A stretch of DNA of 64,000 nucleotides from Olivibacter domesticus (GCF_900109575.1 NZ_FOAF01000006.1:1-64000), one strand, 5' to 3'. Shown: positions 9,956-19,965, counted from the stretch's first letter. Numbers and translations: made by a program. Notes: generated from the letters alone by a model not told the origin.

Positions 9956-11038
9956 TTATAGTATACCAATCGCTTTATCAACCATATGATTCATACGCAA
10001 ATACTTCTTTGCATATGCCTTTGCATTTGCCCCCATTAATGCAATAGCCGTGTTATTTAAACTCAATAATTTTCCAGTTAACTCATCCAAGCTTTCTACA
10101 ATAAGTCCATTATAGCCGTCCTGTATATAAGCATATTCTACACATTGAAGCGTTTCTTCGCTTCTTTTAAAAGTAATAACTGGTTTACCGTATGCCAATG
10201 CCTCCACAACAGACAAACCTATCCAACCCGGTTGATAATACAAGTTGGCTATTCCAAACAACTCATCCTTCAACACCTTATCATATACCGCTCCGAAATC
10301 ATAAACATTCTTATACATGCTAAAATCAGGCTTAAAAACCCCATCACCAATGATAATGAATCCAAATTTTTGAGCATCCAAAGATTTTATCAATCCCTCC
10401 AAGAGATCAATACGTCGATTCGGATTTTCAAATCGAGCGCAAAAAATAAGGCAGACTTCTTCTTTTATATTATGCTTATTTTTTAAATCCGAGATGCTTT
10501 GCATACCTGGACTTTCCAATATCTCATCGATGTTGGAAACGGTATTATTAAGTGCCGCAATTTTTTTATTTGGAAAAACCGCTTGCCATTGTTTCGCTTC
10601 CTTTTCCATATATACCCATGCACCATCGGCCAAACCTAACATGCCTTTCAATAAGATATTAGGTGTATTTTCCTCCGTTAAATAGCGCTTCACAGAAATA
10701 CCCTGCCCCCACAAGATAATTCTCTTACGGTGGAAAAATTTAGTAGCGAGCAACCACCAAGTAGTTAATTGCGAAAAATCCCACATCAACACCAATGTTT
10801 GATAATCAGCTTGCATAAGCGGTTGCGTTTTATAAATCAGAAATTTACTAAACCGCTTTTTCTTCAATGTACAGGTAACAGTATCACTTACCTGAAACTG
10901 ATTCTTCTTCATATCGCCTATCTGCTCATAGGTAAATACATCACAAGGCATAGCCTGTTGTATACCTAGAAAAAAATCTTTCCGGTAATGTGGAACAGTC
11001 GGGTTTACGATGGCAATTTTCTTTCTCACACTATTCAT
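9956..11038 (-). CDS. Glycosyltransferase, GT-B fold (GT4-like)
   Basis: Cytoplasmic glycosyltransferase of the EPS operon. The chosen ATG at 11038 overlaps the TGA of the upstream polymerase gene (11035-11037) in an ATGA arrangement, and the protein then begins at MNSVRKKIAIVNPTVPHYRK, a natural GT start. A longer reading from 11071 adds 11 residues inside the upstream gene and is less likely. The donor domain has LIFCARFENPNRRIDLLEGL, FIIIGDG and GLSVVEALAYGKPVITF with the E-x7-E pattern. The resulting length is 360 aa. Substrate unknown. Confidence 0.85.
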   Translation of the reverse strand: MNSVRKKIAIVNPTVPHYRKDFFLGIQQAMPCDVFTYEQIGDMKKNQFQVSDTVTCTLKKKRFSKFLIYKTQPLMQADYQTLVLMWDFSQLTTWWLLATKFFHRKRIILWGQGISVKRYLTEENTPNILLKGMLGLADGAWVYMEKEAKQWQAVFPNKKIAALNNTVSNIDEILESPGMQSISDLKNKHNIKEEVCLIFCARFENPNRRIDLLEGLIKSLDAQKFGFIIIGDGVFKPDFSMYKNVYDFGAVYDKVLKDELFGIANLYYQPGWIGLSVVEALAYGKPVITFKRSEETLQCVEYAYIQDGYNGLIVESLDELTGKLLSLNNTAIALMGANAKAYAKKYLRMNHMVDKAIGIL

Positions 11039-12186
11039 GCTAATTGTTTGGTAACGGCCAATAACATCCAATAAGTAAAAGCAGGAATACTTATTGTATC
11101 TAATAAATATCCCTCAAAAACTGATGTCACTAAGACCAACGTCAATATGGATAAATAAGCTAATCGTCTAAAATTTTTTGTATTTAGTAAGTCCTGGTAA
11201 GCAGATGCCATTGCCCCAAACAGGCTCCTATAGAAAAAAATTGCACCTACAATACCTCCTGCTACAATCGCAAACATGTATGCATTGGTACTGGCACCAG
11301 TTCTACCTTTACCTACAATAGGCAATTTCGCGACATCTTCGTATAATTCCTTCCAGGTTTGCTCCCTTGTATTTCCTCTATCTGCATAATCCAAAGAATC
11401 AGCCGTTATATTTGCTATTAGTATCACTGATACAAATACCATCAAAATCATAAAAAATGGCTTAAAAGAAGAATTTTTCATTGCCACACAAGAAAAAGCA
11501 AACCCCGCTGAAACCACTCCTAACATTGAAGTACGTGATAAGGTGAGTAAACAAACATAAGCCCCTAAACCAGCGCCAACACTATATATTACCCGATTTT
11601 TCCATTTTTTCTCCTCCATGAAAAAAAGTAGAGCCAATACCGTTTCAATAGCTGCACAAATTCCTAAAAAATTTGGGTGGGCCGTGAGCCCAAATAATCG
11701 ACCTTTCCACATTACAGTGGCTAAGCCTGTTTTGTGTAAAAGAAGGTTTAAACAAATAAAAACAAAACTCCCCCAAAAGAAAGCCTTTAAGATCGAGTAA
11801 TCATTTGCCTTATAGAGCGGAAGCTTTCCAACTACCTTTAGGAAATAAAAAAATGTAACAGTACTGAATATCAACCTAATCAAAAAATCCTGAAGATTGT
11901 TTTGTCTAGAAAATTCAGTCAATAAAATAATAACCTGGAAAACAAAAAAACATAACAATAAGGAAGTAGAAATTTCTGCGTTTTCACTTTCTATATTAAC
12001 CATTAGGAAAATACTTAGCAACATACACAACAGCACCAATGGAACGGAAAGACTCTGAATAATCTGAATATAACCTGGAACCGCATAATTGAGTGCTACT
12101 TCCAGATCAGGAGCCCGAAATGAACTTAGAAACACAATCATGACCATGCATCCATATACCCAAATCTTATTTCTTTTCTCGTGCAT
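11035..12186 (-). CDS. O-antigen ligase/polymerase family protein (Wzy-like)
   Basis: Polytopic inner-membrane protein with about ten hydrophobic segments along 383 residues. The Wzy_C/O-antigen ligase signature is visible around LFGLTAHPNFLGICAA (about residue 165) and LTLSRTSMLGV, before the large periplasmic loop (YADRGNTREQTWKELYEDV, then GKGRTGASTNAYMF). As the only such protein in the locus and lying among the glycosyltransferases, it is most likely the EPS repeat-unit polymerase and not a lipid A ligase. It is coupled to the next gene by an ATGA overlap and follows the previous gene by 14 bases. Confidence 0.85.
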   Translation of the reverse strand: MHEKRNKIWVYGCMVMIVFLSSFRAPDLEVALNYAVPGYIQIIQSLSVPLVLLCMLLSIFLMVNIESENAEISTSLLLCFFVFQVIILLTEFSRQNNLQDFLIRLIFSTVTFFYFLKVVGKLPLYKANDYSILKAFFWGSFVFICLNLLLHKTGLATVMWKGRLFGLTAHPNFLGICAAIETVLALLFFMEEKKWKNRVIYSVGAGLGAYVCLLTLSRTSMLGVVSAGFAFSCVAMKNSSFKPFFMILMVFVSVILIANITADSLDYADRGNTREQTWKELYEDVAKLPIVGKGRTGASTNAYMFAIVAGGIVGAIFFYRSLFGAMASAYQDLLNTKNFRRLAYLSILTLVLVTSVFEGYLLDTISIPAFTYWMLLAVTKQLA

Positions 12187-12200
12187 ATATTCTATTAACC

Positions 12201-13367
12201 TTATAAGCCGGCGGCCACTTCAACGGCAAAATGTTCTACTGTTTTTGTTCGAACAAATTCATGTGCTCTATCGCCGTTATGAGGAGTTTTAATGGCAAAT
12301 TCTATTTTGTTGGCAACAAGCTCAGGCGTCACCTCTTCTACCAATAAACCTAAGTTATATGTTTCAACAATATCTTTCAATAATCCCTTACCTGCTGTAA
12401 TCACCATCTTATTGGAAGCTGCAGCGTGCCCGAGTATACCACTAGAAGCCTCTGCATTTTTATAGGGGATCACCACCGCATAACACTGGTCAAATAGACT
12501 TTTCATCATCTCATTAGAAACAAATTGGTTATCCCAAACAATCGTTACATTGCTCTCTTCATTCACCTTTCGAATAGCTTTTTGAAGAGCCTCCTCTTCC
12601 TGTCTATTTCCAGTCTTTCCAACCAGTAAGAACATGGCCATCTCTTGCACTTCTGGCGCCAAAAAAGTAGCTGCCTTCACAAATTCAAAGGTCCCTTTAC
12701 GATCGCTTAGGCTGCCAATATGAAGAAATATTTTGCGTTGTCGTTCAATTTCATAATGCTGGTAAATCTCAAAAGTCTTAACAGGAGAAAATACCGGGAT
12801 CGGGTCAGCAAGCATTTTAAAAATTACGGTATTAAATTCCTGATTTAAGAAGGATACCGTCTGCTCATCATTCAATACGAAAACACGTTTAAGCCGCCTA
12901 TTCATGGTATATCCTTTCGTTATGGCATATTTTCGATAATATTTCAATTTTTCTTTCCAACTGCTTGTAGCCATGCGAGAAAACTGAAAGAATAAAATAC
13001 CGCTCACGGTGTATTTGGGTCGAAAAATTGACAAAGGAAGCTGAAAAATATTAAAATAAAGTAAGCATACATGCTTCGCATTGTACCGGCGTGCATACTT
13101 ATTTGCAACTTTATACATACTAAAAGATTGCCGTACCAACCCGCCTTGCTGAGTTATATCGAACTCTTTTTGAGTAACCCCAACAAGCATCATATTACCG
13201 GCATGCTCTACTTTCGTGGCTATTTGCGAAAAACGGTCTTCAAAATCAGGATGTACAATAAACACATATTGATGCTCATTCTCATTCCTCGAAAGATAAT
13301 CAACCAAATGACTGATATATTCGATATGGTGCCCTGTAATTAGTATATCAAATAAAAGTTTTACCAT
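12201..13367 (-). CDS. GT4-like glycosyltransferase
   Basis: GT-B glycosyltransferase of 388 aa. The N-terminal domain begins KLLFDILITGHHIEYISHLVDY, with the HxxEY-type start seen in several EPS transferases. The C-terminal domain has FLHIGSLSDRKGTFEFVKAA, FLLVGKTG, and a donor-site stretch YKNAEASSGILGHAAASNKMVIT. In the last motif the usual E-x7-E is altered (E, then H where the second acid is expected), so it may belong to a divergent branch. It begins 2 bases after the stop of the upstream GT2 gene. Substrate unknown. Confidence 0.82.
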   Translation of the reverse strand: MVKLLFDILITGHHIEYISHLVDYLSRNENEHQYVFIVHPDFEDRFSQIATKVEHAGNMMLVGVTQKEFDITQQGGLVRQSFSMYKVANKYARRYNAKHVCLLYFNIFQLPLSIFRPKYTVSGILFFQFSRMATSSWKEKLKYYRKYAITKGYTMNRRLKRVFVLNDEQTVSFLNQEFNTVIFKMLADPIPVFSPVKTFEIYQHYEIERQRKIFLHIGSLSDRKGTFEFVKAATFLAPEVQEMAMFLLVGKTGNRQEEEALQKAIRKVNEESNVTIVWDNQFVSNEMMKSLFDQCYAVVIPYKNAEASSGILGHAAASNKMVITAGKGLLKDIVETYNLGLLVEEVTPELVANKIEFAIKTPHNGDRAHEFVRTKTVEHFAVEVAAGL

Positions 13368-13369
13368 CT

Positions 13370-14161
13370 TTATCTATTTAACTTAAATTTGAATAAACTT
13401 AGATACAAATTACTAATGGCAATTAAGGTATAGAGCTTTTTGGGAACATGACCAAACAGTCGGCTTAAAGATTTTATTCGCTCATAGTAAACGGGTGAGG
13501 TTTTACTATAAGAATCTGATATTCTGTCACTGCTATGCCTAATGTAAGTATAAAGAGGTTTATTTATATAAGCAATCTTACTCGACATCAACGCCGCTTT
13601 TAAGAAATAATCAACATCCTGATTCCTTTTAAGATTTACATTCCAATCAATCTTATCCGCTAGCTCCTTTGTAAGCAAAGGAGAACCACATCCAAAAGAA
13701 CCATGTGTTTTAAGAACTTTTCGCAACCTTTCCGCATTCGAATGATACACATGTTTTCCATTATCTACATAGATCATTTCGAAATCACATAAACCAAAAT
13801 CAGCACCTTCCTTTGTCATAGCGTCAATTTGAAGGATAAACTTTTCTCGACTAATGAGGTCATCGCTATCCAAAAATTGAATAAACGTGCCTTCCGCGTG
13901 TGCATAACCAAGGTTTCTTGCCACAGGAGCACCTTGATTGCGCTGATCGAGCACCTTAACAATGAACGTTTCATCTTCATACTGTTCTTTAAACTCTTTA
14001 AGAACAGCTAACGATTCATCTTTTGATCCATCATTTACCAAGACTATTTCCAATGGACGATAGTTATTGGCCAAGAGGTTATCTAACGTACTCCCAACAA
14101 AATCAGCCCTGTTGTATACAGGAATAATTACAGAAACCAATGCGTTTTTCGAAACCTTCAT
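13370..14161 (-). CDS. GT2 family glycosyltransferase
   Basis: GT-A inverting glycosyltransferase of 263 aa. It has the N-terminal VSVIIPVYNRADFVGSTLDNLL, LVNDGSKDES, the acceptor helix QRNQGAPVARNLGYAHA, and the DxD motif in IQFLDSDDLIS (about residue 97). A C-terminal amphipathic stretch may touch the membrane. It is the first of three consecutive GT2 genes at the 5' side of the polymerase gene, and shares the QGAP-ARN/KGAP-ARN motif with the gene at 15216-16124, so the two may be old duplicates. Donor unknown. Confidence 0.9.
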   Translation of the reverse strand: MKVSKNALVSVIIPVYNRADFVGSTLDNLLANNYRPLEIVLVNDGSKDESLAVLKEFKEQYEDETFIVKVLDQRNQGAPVARNLGYAHAEGTFIQFLDSDDLISREKFILQIDAMTKEGADFGLCDFEMIYVDNGKHVYHSNAERLRKVLKTHGSFGCGSPLLTKELADKIDWNVNLKRNQDVDYFLKAALMSSKIAYINKPLYTYIRHSSDRISDSYSKTSPVYYERIKSLSRLFGHVPKKLYTLIAISNLYLSLFKFKLNR

Positions 14162-14200
14162 ATAAGTATAAATTGAAGCAAGCCTTAATCTTTTTATGTT

Positions 14201-15148
14201 TTATCTATTCAACATCGTTCTGTAATAAATCTTATACTCTTTAAGCAACCACTTATCCTTCACTAGGTATTTCATAAATAAGCCCCAAGCATTCAAGAAA
14301 TAAGCGCTGGCAATTTTGTAAGAATAGATTCGTCGGCTAATTAAGCGTTTATATTTTGAAGCAATCTTTTCTTGTTCACTCCATTTACTTAAGCTTTCCC
14401 ACACCAATAATTGATTACGATAATATTTTTTCTCCTTAAATCCGACTTGTGTATAGCGATTTTCAAGATGTACTCCTCTCGTAGCTATTGCCTGATCAAT
14501 AATTCCAGGAATAAATCTTGCATAATATCCTAATCGTATAGTAAATTCATAATCTTGATGCAATCTTAAATTCTCCTGAAAATGTGTAGGCATTTTATCC
14601 AATATCTCTTTTCTTATTGTCAGTGTATCCAAATGAATATGGCCCCTTCTTTTCCTATTCATTCCTAAAAGCTCTTCAAACATAGATTCGCCATCTTCAA
14701 AATCTCTTACAACTGTAAAATTAGTAGAGAAATGGCTGGCATATTTCTCTTGGGCATCAGTAGAGTAAAAATGTATACCCAACGCACCGTACATTGCATC
14801 AAAAATTCTCCCTTGCACTGCCATTTCCCTTTCGGCATTAAATCGATTAGGCATATAGAGGTCATCCGCATCCAAGAATGCTACATGAGTACCGCTAGCT
14901 TTGCTAATACCTAAATTTCTTGAAGCACCAGCCCCCTTATTCACACCATTTTCATGTTGAAATAATTTTACCCGCCCATATTCTGCTTCTAATTCCTTAC
15001 AGATTGCTAATGCATTATCTGGAGAGCAATCTTCAACTAAAATCACTTCACGCACCTCATTAAATTGTAGAGCGGAATCGACAGCAGCTCTTATATAAGT
15101 TTCAGCATTGTAAACAGGAATAATTACCGATATTTCCATTTCGTACAT
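14201..15148 (-). CDS. GT2 family glycosyltransferase
   Basis: GT-A glycosyltransferase of 315 aa with ISVIIPVYNAETYIRAAVDSAL, LVEDCSPDNAL, the GAGASRNLGISKA helix and the DxD motif in VAFLDADDLYMP (about residue 98). Two ATG codons are possible, 15148 and 15139; the second gives the more usual start MEISVIIPVYN. It lies 39 bases before the next GT2 gene. Substrate unknown. Confidence 0.9.
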   Translation of the reverse strand: MYEMEISVIIPVYNAETYIRAAVDSALQFNEVREVILVEDCSPDNALAICKELEAEYGRVKLFQHENGVNKGAGASRNLGISKASGTHVAFLDADDLYMPNRFNAEREMAVQGRIFDAMYGALGIHFYSTDAQEKYASHFSTNFTVVRDFEDGESMFEELLGMNRKRRGHIHLDTLTIRKEILDKMPTHFQENLRLHQDYEFTIRLGYYARFIPGIIDQAIATRGVHLENRYTQVGFKEKKYYRNQLLVWESLSKWSEQEKIASKYKRLISRRIYSYKIASAYFLNAWGLFMKYLVKDKWLLKEYKIYYRTMLNR

Positions 15149-15215
15149 TCTTATATTTTTTGCGATCTATTGAAATTAAACTCCATGACTTATCAAGTAA
15201 CTTGCTGTATCAGCG

Positions 15216-16124
15216 TTATCTTCTTATTACGACTCTTTTTACCATTCTTTTGGCGTATTCGAAATTTTGTTTCATTCTGTCTTTAATATCCACATCGAGC
15301 ACAAGGCTATTCATACGCGACTTGACATAGGTCGGAATACTGTCTTTATTAAACATCAATTCACAATAGATATAATTATCAATCAATCGTTTTCGTTCTA
15401 CATTTAGTTGTCCGGTTTCCGTCAGGTATTGTTTGATATCCAACCTCAACTGAATTCTATTATCGACTATCCGACTTACTTTTTCTTTATCAAAACTTTT
15501 TGATATAACGCTATCTGCCTGATGAATAATTGTATTTGTTTTGTTGTCAAATACTACTTTTGCCCCCTTTTTCATCATCCTAAATAGCAGATCATATTCT
15601 TGGGAAGAAGACATAGCCTCATTCCAACCCCCTATATCTTCCAGCATATCTTTACGCCAGAGATTTGTGCTTGTAATACCTAAAAGAGATAAAATAAGTC
15701 CCGACCAAAAATCGCTTTTATAGACTTTCCGGGTACTTTCCAACGTCTTTCCATGAACCCATTTAAAAACAATTGCTTCACTAACGATCACATCAACATC
15801 CTGATTTCTTATTATATCTATTTGATCCTGAAATTTAGAAGGCAATAGTTCATCATCTGCATCCAAAAATTGTATCCATTCTCCTCTTGCATGTTTAAGT
15901 CCCGTATTTCTTGCTGCCGGAGCACCCTTTTTTAACTCGTCTAGTAATTTAAATCTATGAGGCCATTGTTTCTCCACCTGCTCCAGCACCGCGCGGGTAT
16001 TGTCAGTAGAATTGTTATTTACTGCAATAATTTCCCAATCTGTAAAAACCTGCTTCTCCACGCTATTGATGGCTCTCATCACAAACTTCTCACAATTAAA
16101 ACAAGGTATGACAACCGAAATCAT
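15216..16124 (-). CDS. GT2 family glycosyltransferase
   Basis: GT-A glycosyltransferase of 302 aa. Motifs: ISVVIPCFNCEKFVMRAINS, AVNNNSTDNT, KGAPAARNTGLKHARGEW, and the DxD motif in IQFLDADDELLP (about residue 92). It begins 8 bases after the stop of the pyruvyltransferase gene. It resembles the gene at 13370-14161 in its middle part. Substrate unknown. Confidence 0.9.
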   Translation of the reverse strand: MISVVIPCFNCEKFVMRAINSVEKQVFTDWEIIAVNNNSTDNTRAVLEQVEKQWPHRFKLLDELKKGAPAARNTGLKHARGEWIQFLDADDELLPSKFQDQIDIIRNQDVDVIVSEAIVFKWVHGKTLESTRKVYKSDFWSGLILSLLGITSTNLWRKDMLEDIGGWNEAMSSSQEYDLLFRMMKKGAKVVFDNKTNTIIHQADSVISKSFDKEKVSRIVDNRIQLRLDIKQYLTETGQLNVERKRLIDNYIYCELMFNKDSIPTYVKSRMNSLVLDVDIKDRMKQNFEYAKRMVKRVVIRR

Positions 16125-16132
16125 CCGCTATC

Positions 16133-17287
16133 TCAATTAATATTGTTTATAAAATCAAAAATCTGTTCCCACGCTTCTTTTGACCGTTTCTTTTGAATGG
16201 CACTGTTATCTTTGAGTCGCTGGGAAATTTCCTTTCTTTTATCCGGGTTTGACAATTCATTAATTTTATTTTTAAGATTATCAAAGTCTTTCAGATCCTT
16301 AATCACTCCTTCAGGATATCCATATTCTTCCATGAGCATTTCGTATTTATGCGACCAGCTGGTTGCTAAACAAGGAACACCTTGTGATAAAGCACTAACA
16401 ACACCATGAAATCTTGAGCAGATGATAAAGGAAGCAGTGGAAATTATCCCTTTAACAGCTAGTGGGTTTGCGTAATGAAATAGTGAAATAGGTTTTGCTA
16501 GCCTTGCATTAGCTTCTTCAGCAATACTACGATCCTTTTCTCCTTCATGAATCAAAAAATAGGGTTGTTTCCCATTTTCGAGAAGGGCTTGGATCGTCTC
16601 ATTCAAGAATGCTAAATATTCCTCTTTACTTAAAATTTTTTCAATCATTTTATAATTAGGAATAATTGCAACATCATTCTTTGTAGCATCAAAATCTTTT
16701 GGAATAACCCCACTTATCAGATTCGTAAAGTCAGGTGCTAGTTTAATCTTAGGCGAGGCATTTATACCGTTCATATATTCATACGACTGTTTCTCCCTTG
16801 CAAAAATAAGGTCCGAATGGTTGATGATTTTTTTCATCACTTCGTGAAGTGCCTCGTCGTTAAATGGCCCAAATGCTTGAGGTAACAAGATTACTTTCTT
16901 CCCTTCATTCTTCCATTTAGCAATATCATTCCCTAATCTTTTCTGCGCATATTGTGCACCCCATTGATCTCCAAATGCAAATCCCGAACCATCTAAAACT
17001 AAATCAATATCTTGAGGAAGCACATAATTACGATTAAGCAGCAAAGTCCTTGGTAAGAAATAAGCGACGTTCTCCCACTTCACCCGAAAGTTCCGAAAGA
17101 GAAACTTGATATAAATATTATTTTTATTAAGCTCAGCAGCAGGGGCTCTTGGATTCTTCTGCATTACAAAGATGATGTCTGGATACCTTTCTAATAAAAT
17201 GGTTCTAATGGCATTCAACATTAATTCTGCTCCTTTATTAACAAAATCAACACCTCTTAATTCGATTACTAAACGCTTTTTTATCAT
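16133..17287 (-). CDS. Polysaccharide pyruvyl transferase family protein
   Basis: Predicted to add a pyruvate ketal from phosphoenolpyruvate to an EPS sugar (CsaB/WcaK/GumL family, GT-B-like fold). The N-terminus has ELRGVDFVNKGAELMLNAI, the typical NxGAE start. Further motifs are DLVLDGSGFAFGDQWG, ILLPQAFGPFNDE, FAREKQSYEYM and, in the C-terminal domain, CSRFHGVVSALSQGVPCLATSWSHKY, the PEP-binding signature region. Length 384 aa is standard. Pyruvylation would make the EPS acidic. In other Bacteroidota EPS loci this family is often found near nitroreductase-like genes, as here. Confidence 0.9.
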   Translation of the reverse strand: MIKKRLVIELRGVDFVNKGAELMLNAIRTILLERYPDIIFVMQKNPRAPAAELNKNNIYIKFLFRNFRVKWENVAYFLPRTLLLNRNYVLPQDIDLVLDGSGFAFGDQWGAQYAQKRLGNDIAKWKNEGKKVILLPQAFGPFNDEALHEVMKKIINHSDLIFAREKQSYEYMNGINASPKIKLAPDFTNLISGVIPKDFDATKNDVAIIPNYKMIEKILSKEEYLAFLNETIQALLENGKQPYFLIHEGEKDRSIAEEANARLAKPISLFHYANPLAVKGIISTASFIICSRFHGVVSALSQGVPCLATSWSHKYEMLMEEYGYPEGVIKDLKDFDNLKNKINELSNPDKRKEISQRLKDNSAIQKKRSKEAWEQIFDFINNIN

Positions 17288-17343
17288 TTATTTTAATTTA
17301 ACGGCTGCTTCAAATCCTGTTACCACAAACAGGTAGTTAACAA

Positions 17344-18411
17344 TTAATTGTACTTACGGATCTGGTCTAAAGGTCTTTTCTCTGAATAGGCCACCAATCC
17401 TTCAGGATCTGGATACCCTACACCTATACACATCAATGCCCGTTGATGTGCTTTCAGATTTAGAAATTTATCCATTTTCTGTTCCCTGGTTTCTATATCC
17501 GGCCAGTTGATTGCACAGCTACTTAATCCCATTGTTTCTAATGCCAACATAAAAGACATGGATGCGAGGGAAGCATCAATATAAATGACATGCCTGTCCC
17601 GCTCATCAAAGTAAGCGTCTAGATTCCCAACAAGCACAATAAATATCGGAATAGAGTGACCATATCCTTTCGTTCCCATAGGAAGATTGATTCCCTCTTT
17701 TACCAGATCAATCTCATCAAAAATTCTGAATTCAAAAGGCTGACGGTTACAGGCACTGGGTGCTTGATTGGCGGCTAAGACCGCTTTGTCTATCATATCA
17801 CGTTGCACAGGTTTATCGAGAAACCATCTCACCGATCGTCTTTGTTTACATAGGCGATAAAACTGTTCATAAGAAATATCACTTTTATGCTCTTCCAACC
17901 TTACATAAGGTATTGATTTCAGTGTCTCCTCAGTGTGCACATTATCCGGCCCGCAAGAAGCCATAATCTTAAAAAATCGTTCTCCTTGTTTCTGAACGAA
18001 AGCATCGACCTCTCCCGCCAGCGTAAAATACTCCGAAAGTACATCCTTGAACCATTTTAATTGCAAGTTTGCCTGGACGTCCGACTGCATTTTACATATT
18101 CCTTCGAAGCTGTCGATCGTTTCTTTAATATAGTCTTTCCCAAACACAGGGCGTCTAGGTCGCATTAAGAGCCCTTTTTCAATACGGTGTGTATTTCTCA
18201 CAAGTAAGAAGTAGTTGGCCTTAACTTCTTTCGCTTCTGTAATGTGTTTAACTCTACCAGCTAAAACAGCTTGATTTTCCCTCAGAAAAGACTTGTCAAA
18301 AAATGCATAATACAGACTGGAGAGCATACGTGATTTCATGCAATATTTTGGAAGATGTTCGCTTACTAAACCCTGAAAAGAAGACCTGATTGGTTTTAGG
18401 ATTTTTCTCAT
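17344..18411 (-). CDS. Nitroreductase family protein with N-terminal extension
   Basis: FMN-dependent oxidoreductase fold. The nitroreductase domain occupies about residues 185-345, with FMN-binding QRRSVRWFLDKPV, APSACNRQPFEF, a central MGTKGYGHSIPIF and the C-terminal MCIGVGYPDPEG. A further 180 residues precede it (including RNTHRIEKGLLMRPRRPVFG), which ordinary NfsB-type enzymes (about 220 aa) lack. This long form is characteristic of EPS loci. Its reaction is not known; reduction of a nucleotide-sugar keto intermediate is only a guess. It sits between the flippase gene (8-base gap) and the pyruvyltransferase gene. Confidence 0.85.
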   Translation of the reverse strand: MRKILKPIRSSFQGLVSEHLPKYCMKSRMLSSLYYAFFDKSFLRENQAVLAGRVKHITEAKEVKANYFLLVRNTHRIEKGLLMRPRRPVFGKDYIKETIDSFEGICKMQSDVQANLQLKWFKDVLSEYFTLAGEVDAFVQKQGERFFKIMASCGPDNVHTEETLKSIPYVRLEEHKSDISYEQFYRLCKQRRSVRWFLDKPVQRDMIDKAVLAANQAPSACNRQPFEFRIFDEIDLVKEGINLPMGTKGYGHSIPIFIVLVGNLDAYFDERDRHVIYIDASLASMSFMLALETMGLSSCAINWPDIETREQKMDKFLNLKAHQRALMCIGVGYPDPEGLVAYSEKRPLDQIRKYN

Positions 18412-18419
18412 ATATTTAA

Positions 18420-19874
18420 TTACTTTTTTAATCCCTTTAATTGAAGCACCATAAATTTTAGCTCATTCTCCATCAATAACCAGATAAAAAGCCCATAGCT
18501 AATTAATAAAGTGGCACCTGCCAGAAAAAAATTCACACCAACATATTTATAGCAGGTATAACTTATTATGAAAGCCAAAATTGAGGCTATCCATGGGTTT
18601 TTAACCGCAATAAGAAACTCGGTTGTGCTTACTTTTAAGTGAAGCAATCTATTAAACGTATATTGTGCTATTACTACTGCGATTGCTTTATTGATCATTA
18701 CTGCCCATGCCGCTCCTATTATTCCATAGAAATAAATACCCATCACCAGCGTTGGTACAAAGATAAACGCCTTCACTAGTTGGAGTTTCATTTCTAGCCC
18801 AGGCCTGCCCATACCTCTGATAAGTGCGGTATTGCTATTAACCATCATATGGAACATCACAGATACCGACAACAGTCTAAGTGGCTCAACAGAATCTATC
18901 CATTTGCTTCCAAAAAAGGTCAATATTAAAGGTTCAGCAAAAGTGAACATGAACGTCATTATCGGATATATGATTAAGCTATTGTAATTCACCACTTTGA
19001 GATAATATTTTTTTAACTCTTCTGGCTCCGACTGCTTTCTTCCATAAAACGGATACATCACGTTATTTACCACTGCCATTAATCTTCCTCTAAAAGTATC
19101 TGTTAAAACAAAAGCGAAAGTATATGCACCCAGCAGTTGTGCACTTAAAAGTTTACCTATCAACAGATAATCTATATTATTAATAAGGTAATTAATAACA
19201 TTAGTGGCTGTTGTATAGAGGCCAAAACCGAATATATCCTTAAATGCTTGTCGATCCCATATAAATTTTGGGGTCCATCCCGTGGCTCTAAAATATAGTG
19301 GAATAGCAACAACAATAGATGCTACAGAATTAAAAGCCAATGACCAAACGCCTGCACCCATAAACGCAAGTATTAATGCTAAACATCCAGAAATAATATT
19401 AGATGTATTATCAATAAATGCAATTTTTTTGAAGTTCATCATTTTTGTCAATTGTGCTCTGTTAACCAAATTAATTGGACTAGAAAGCACTCCTAAACTA
19501 ATAATGGGAATTAAGGACTTCAAAACAGGTTCCTTATAGAACATAGCAGCCAGCGGCGCAACCAATAGGCTAATGACGGTATATAAACAGATGGACCAGA
19601 CTACACCGGTCCAAAACGATGTATGAAAATGTTCATCCCTAAGGTCGGTAGATTTCTTTTGTATTAAGGCAGCTCCAATGCCAATATCGTTAAACACCTG
19701 TACAAAACCCGTGAATACGGTTGCCATACCTACTACTCCGAATTCTTCCGGAAATAAGATACGCGCCAAAACCAAGCGTATAATAAACCCAAAGCCCTGG
19801 TTGACGACCATTTGCACCCCAGTCCAAAAAACACCTGTTACAACCAGCTTTTTAGAATTATCCATTGATGGCAT
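18420..19874 (-). CDS. Lipopolysaccharide/EPS flippase, MOP superfamily (WzxC-like)
   Basis: Inner-membrane exporter that turns the undecaprenyl-linked repeat unit to the periplasmic face. It has about 12-14 hydrophobic segments over 484 aa. The N-terminus (KKLVVTGVFWTGVQMVVNQG, then RILFPEEFGVVGMATVFTGF) and LIQKKSTDLRDEHFHTSFW are hallmarks of the WzxC/TagF-like polysaccharide_synt group. It may start at 19874 or at the third downstream codon, 19865 (MDNSKK). It is the only Wzx candidate in the window. Confidence 0.93.
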   Translation of the reverse strand: MPSMDNSKKLVVTGVFWTGVQMVVNQGFGFIIRLVLARILFPEEFGVVGMATVFTGFVQVFNDIGIGAALIQKKSTDLRDEHFHTSFWTGVVWSICLYTVISLLVAPLAAMFYKEPVLKSLIPIISLGVLSSPINLVNRAQLTKMMNFKKIAFIDNTSNIISGCLALILAFMGAGVWSLAFNSVASIVVAIPLYFRATGWTPKFIWDRQAFKDIFGFGLYTTATNVINYLINNIDYLLIGKLLSAQLLGAYTFAFVLTDTFRGRLMAVVNNVMYPFYGRKQSEPEELKKYYLKVVNYNSLIIYPIMTFMFTFAEPLILTFFGSKWIDSVEPLRLLSVSVMFHMMVNSNTALIRGMGRPGLEMKLQLVKAFIFVPTLVMGIYFYGIIGAAWAVMINKAIAVVIAQYTFNRLLHLKVSTTEFLIAVKNPWIASILAFIISYTCYKYVGVNFFLAGATLLISYGLFIWLLMENELKFMVLQLKGLKK

Positions 19875-19965
19875 TTATATATCTCTACTATTTCAATTCG
19901 TTCAAAAAAGCGCTTCGCACGCTTAAAATCCCCCTTACATGGTGGAAAATCAATGCTTAATCTAT

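Noticed and set aside
17316-17333. CCTGTT/AACAGG hairpin between the pyruvyltransferase and nitroreductase genes
   Set aside because: Only six pairs, no T-run on the transcribed strand, and it would cut the EPS operon; probably chance.
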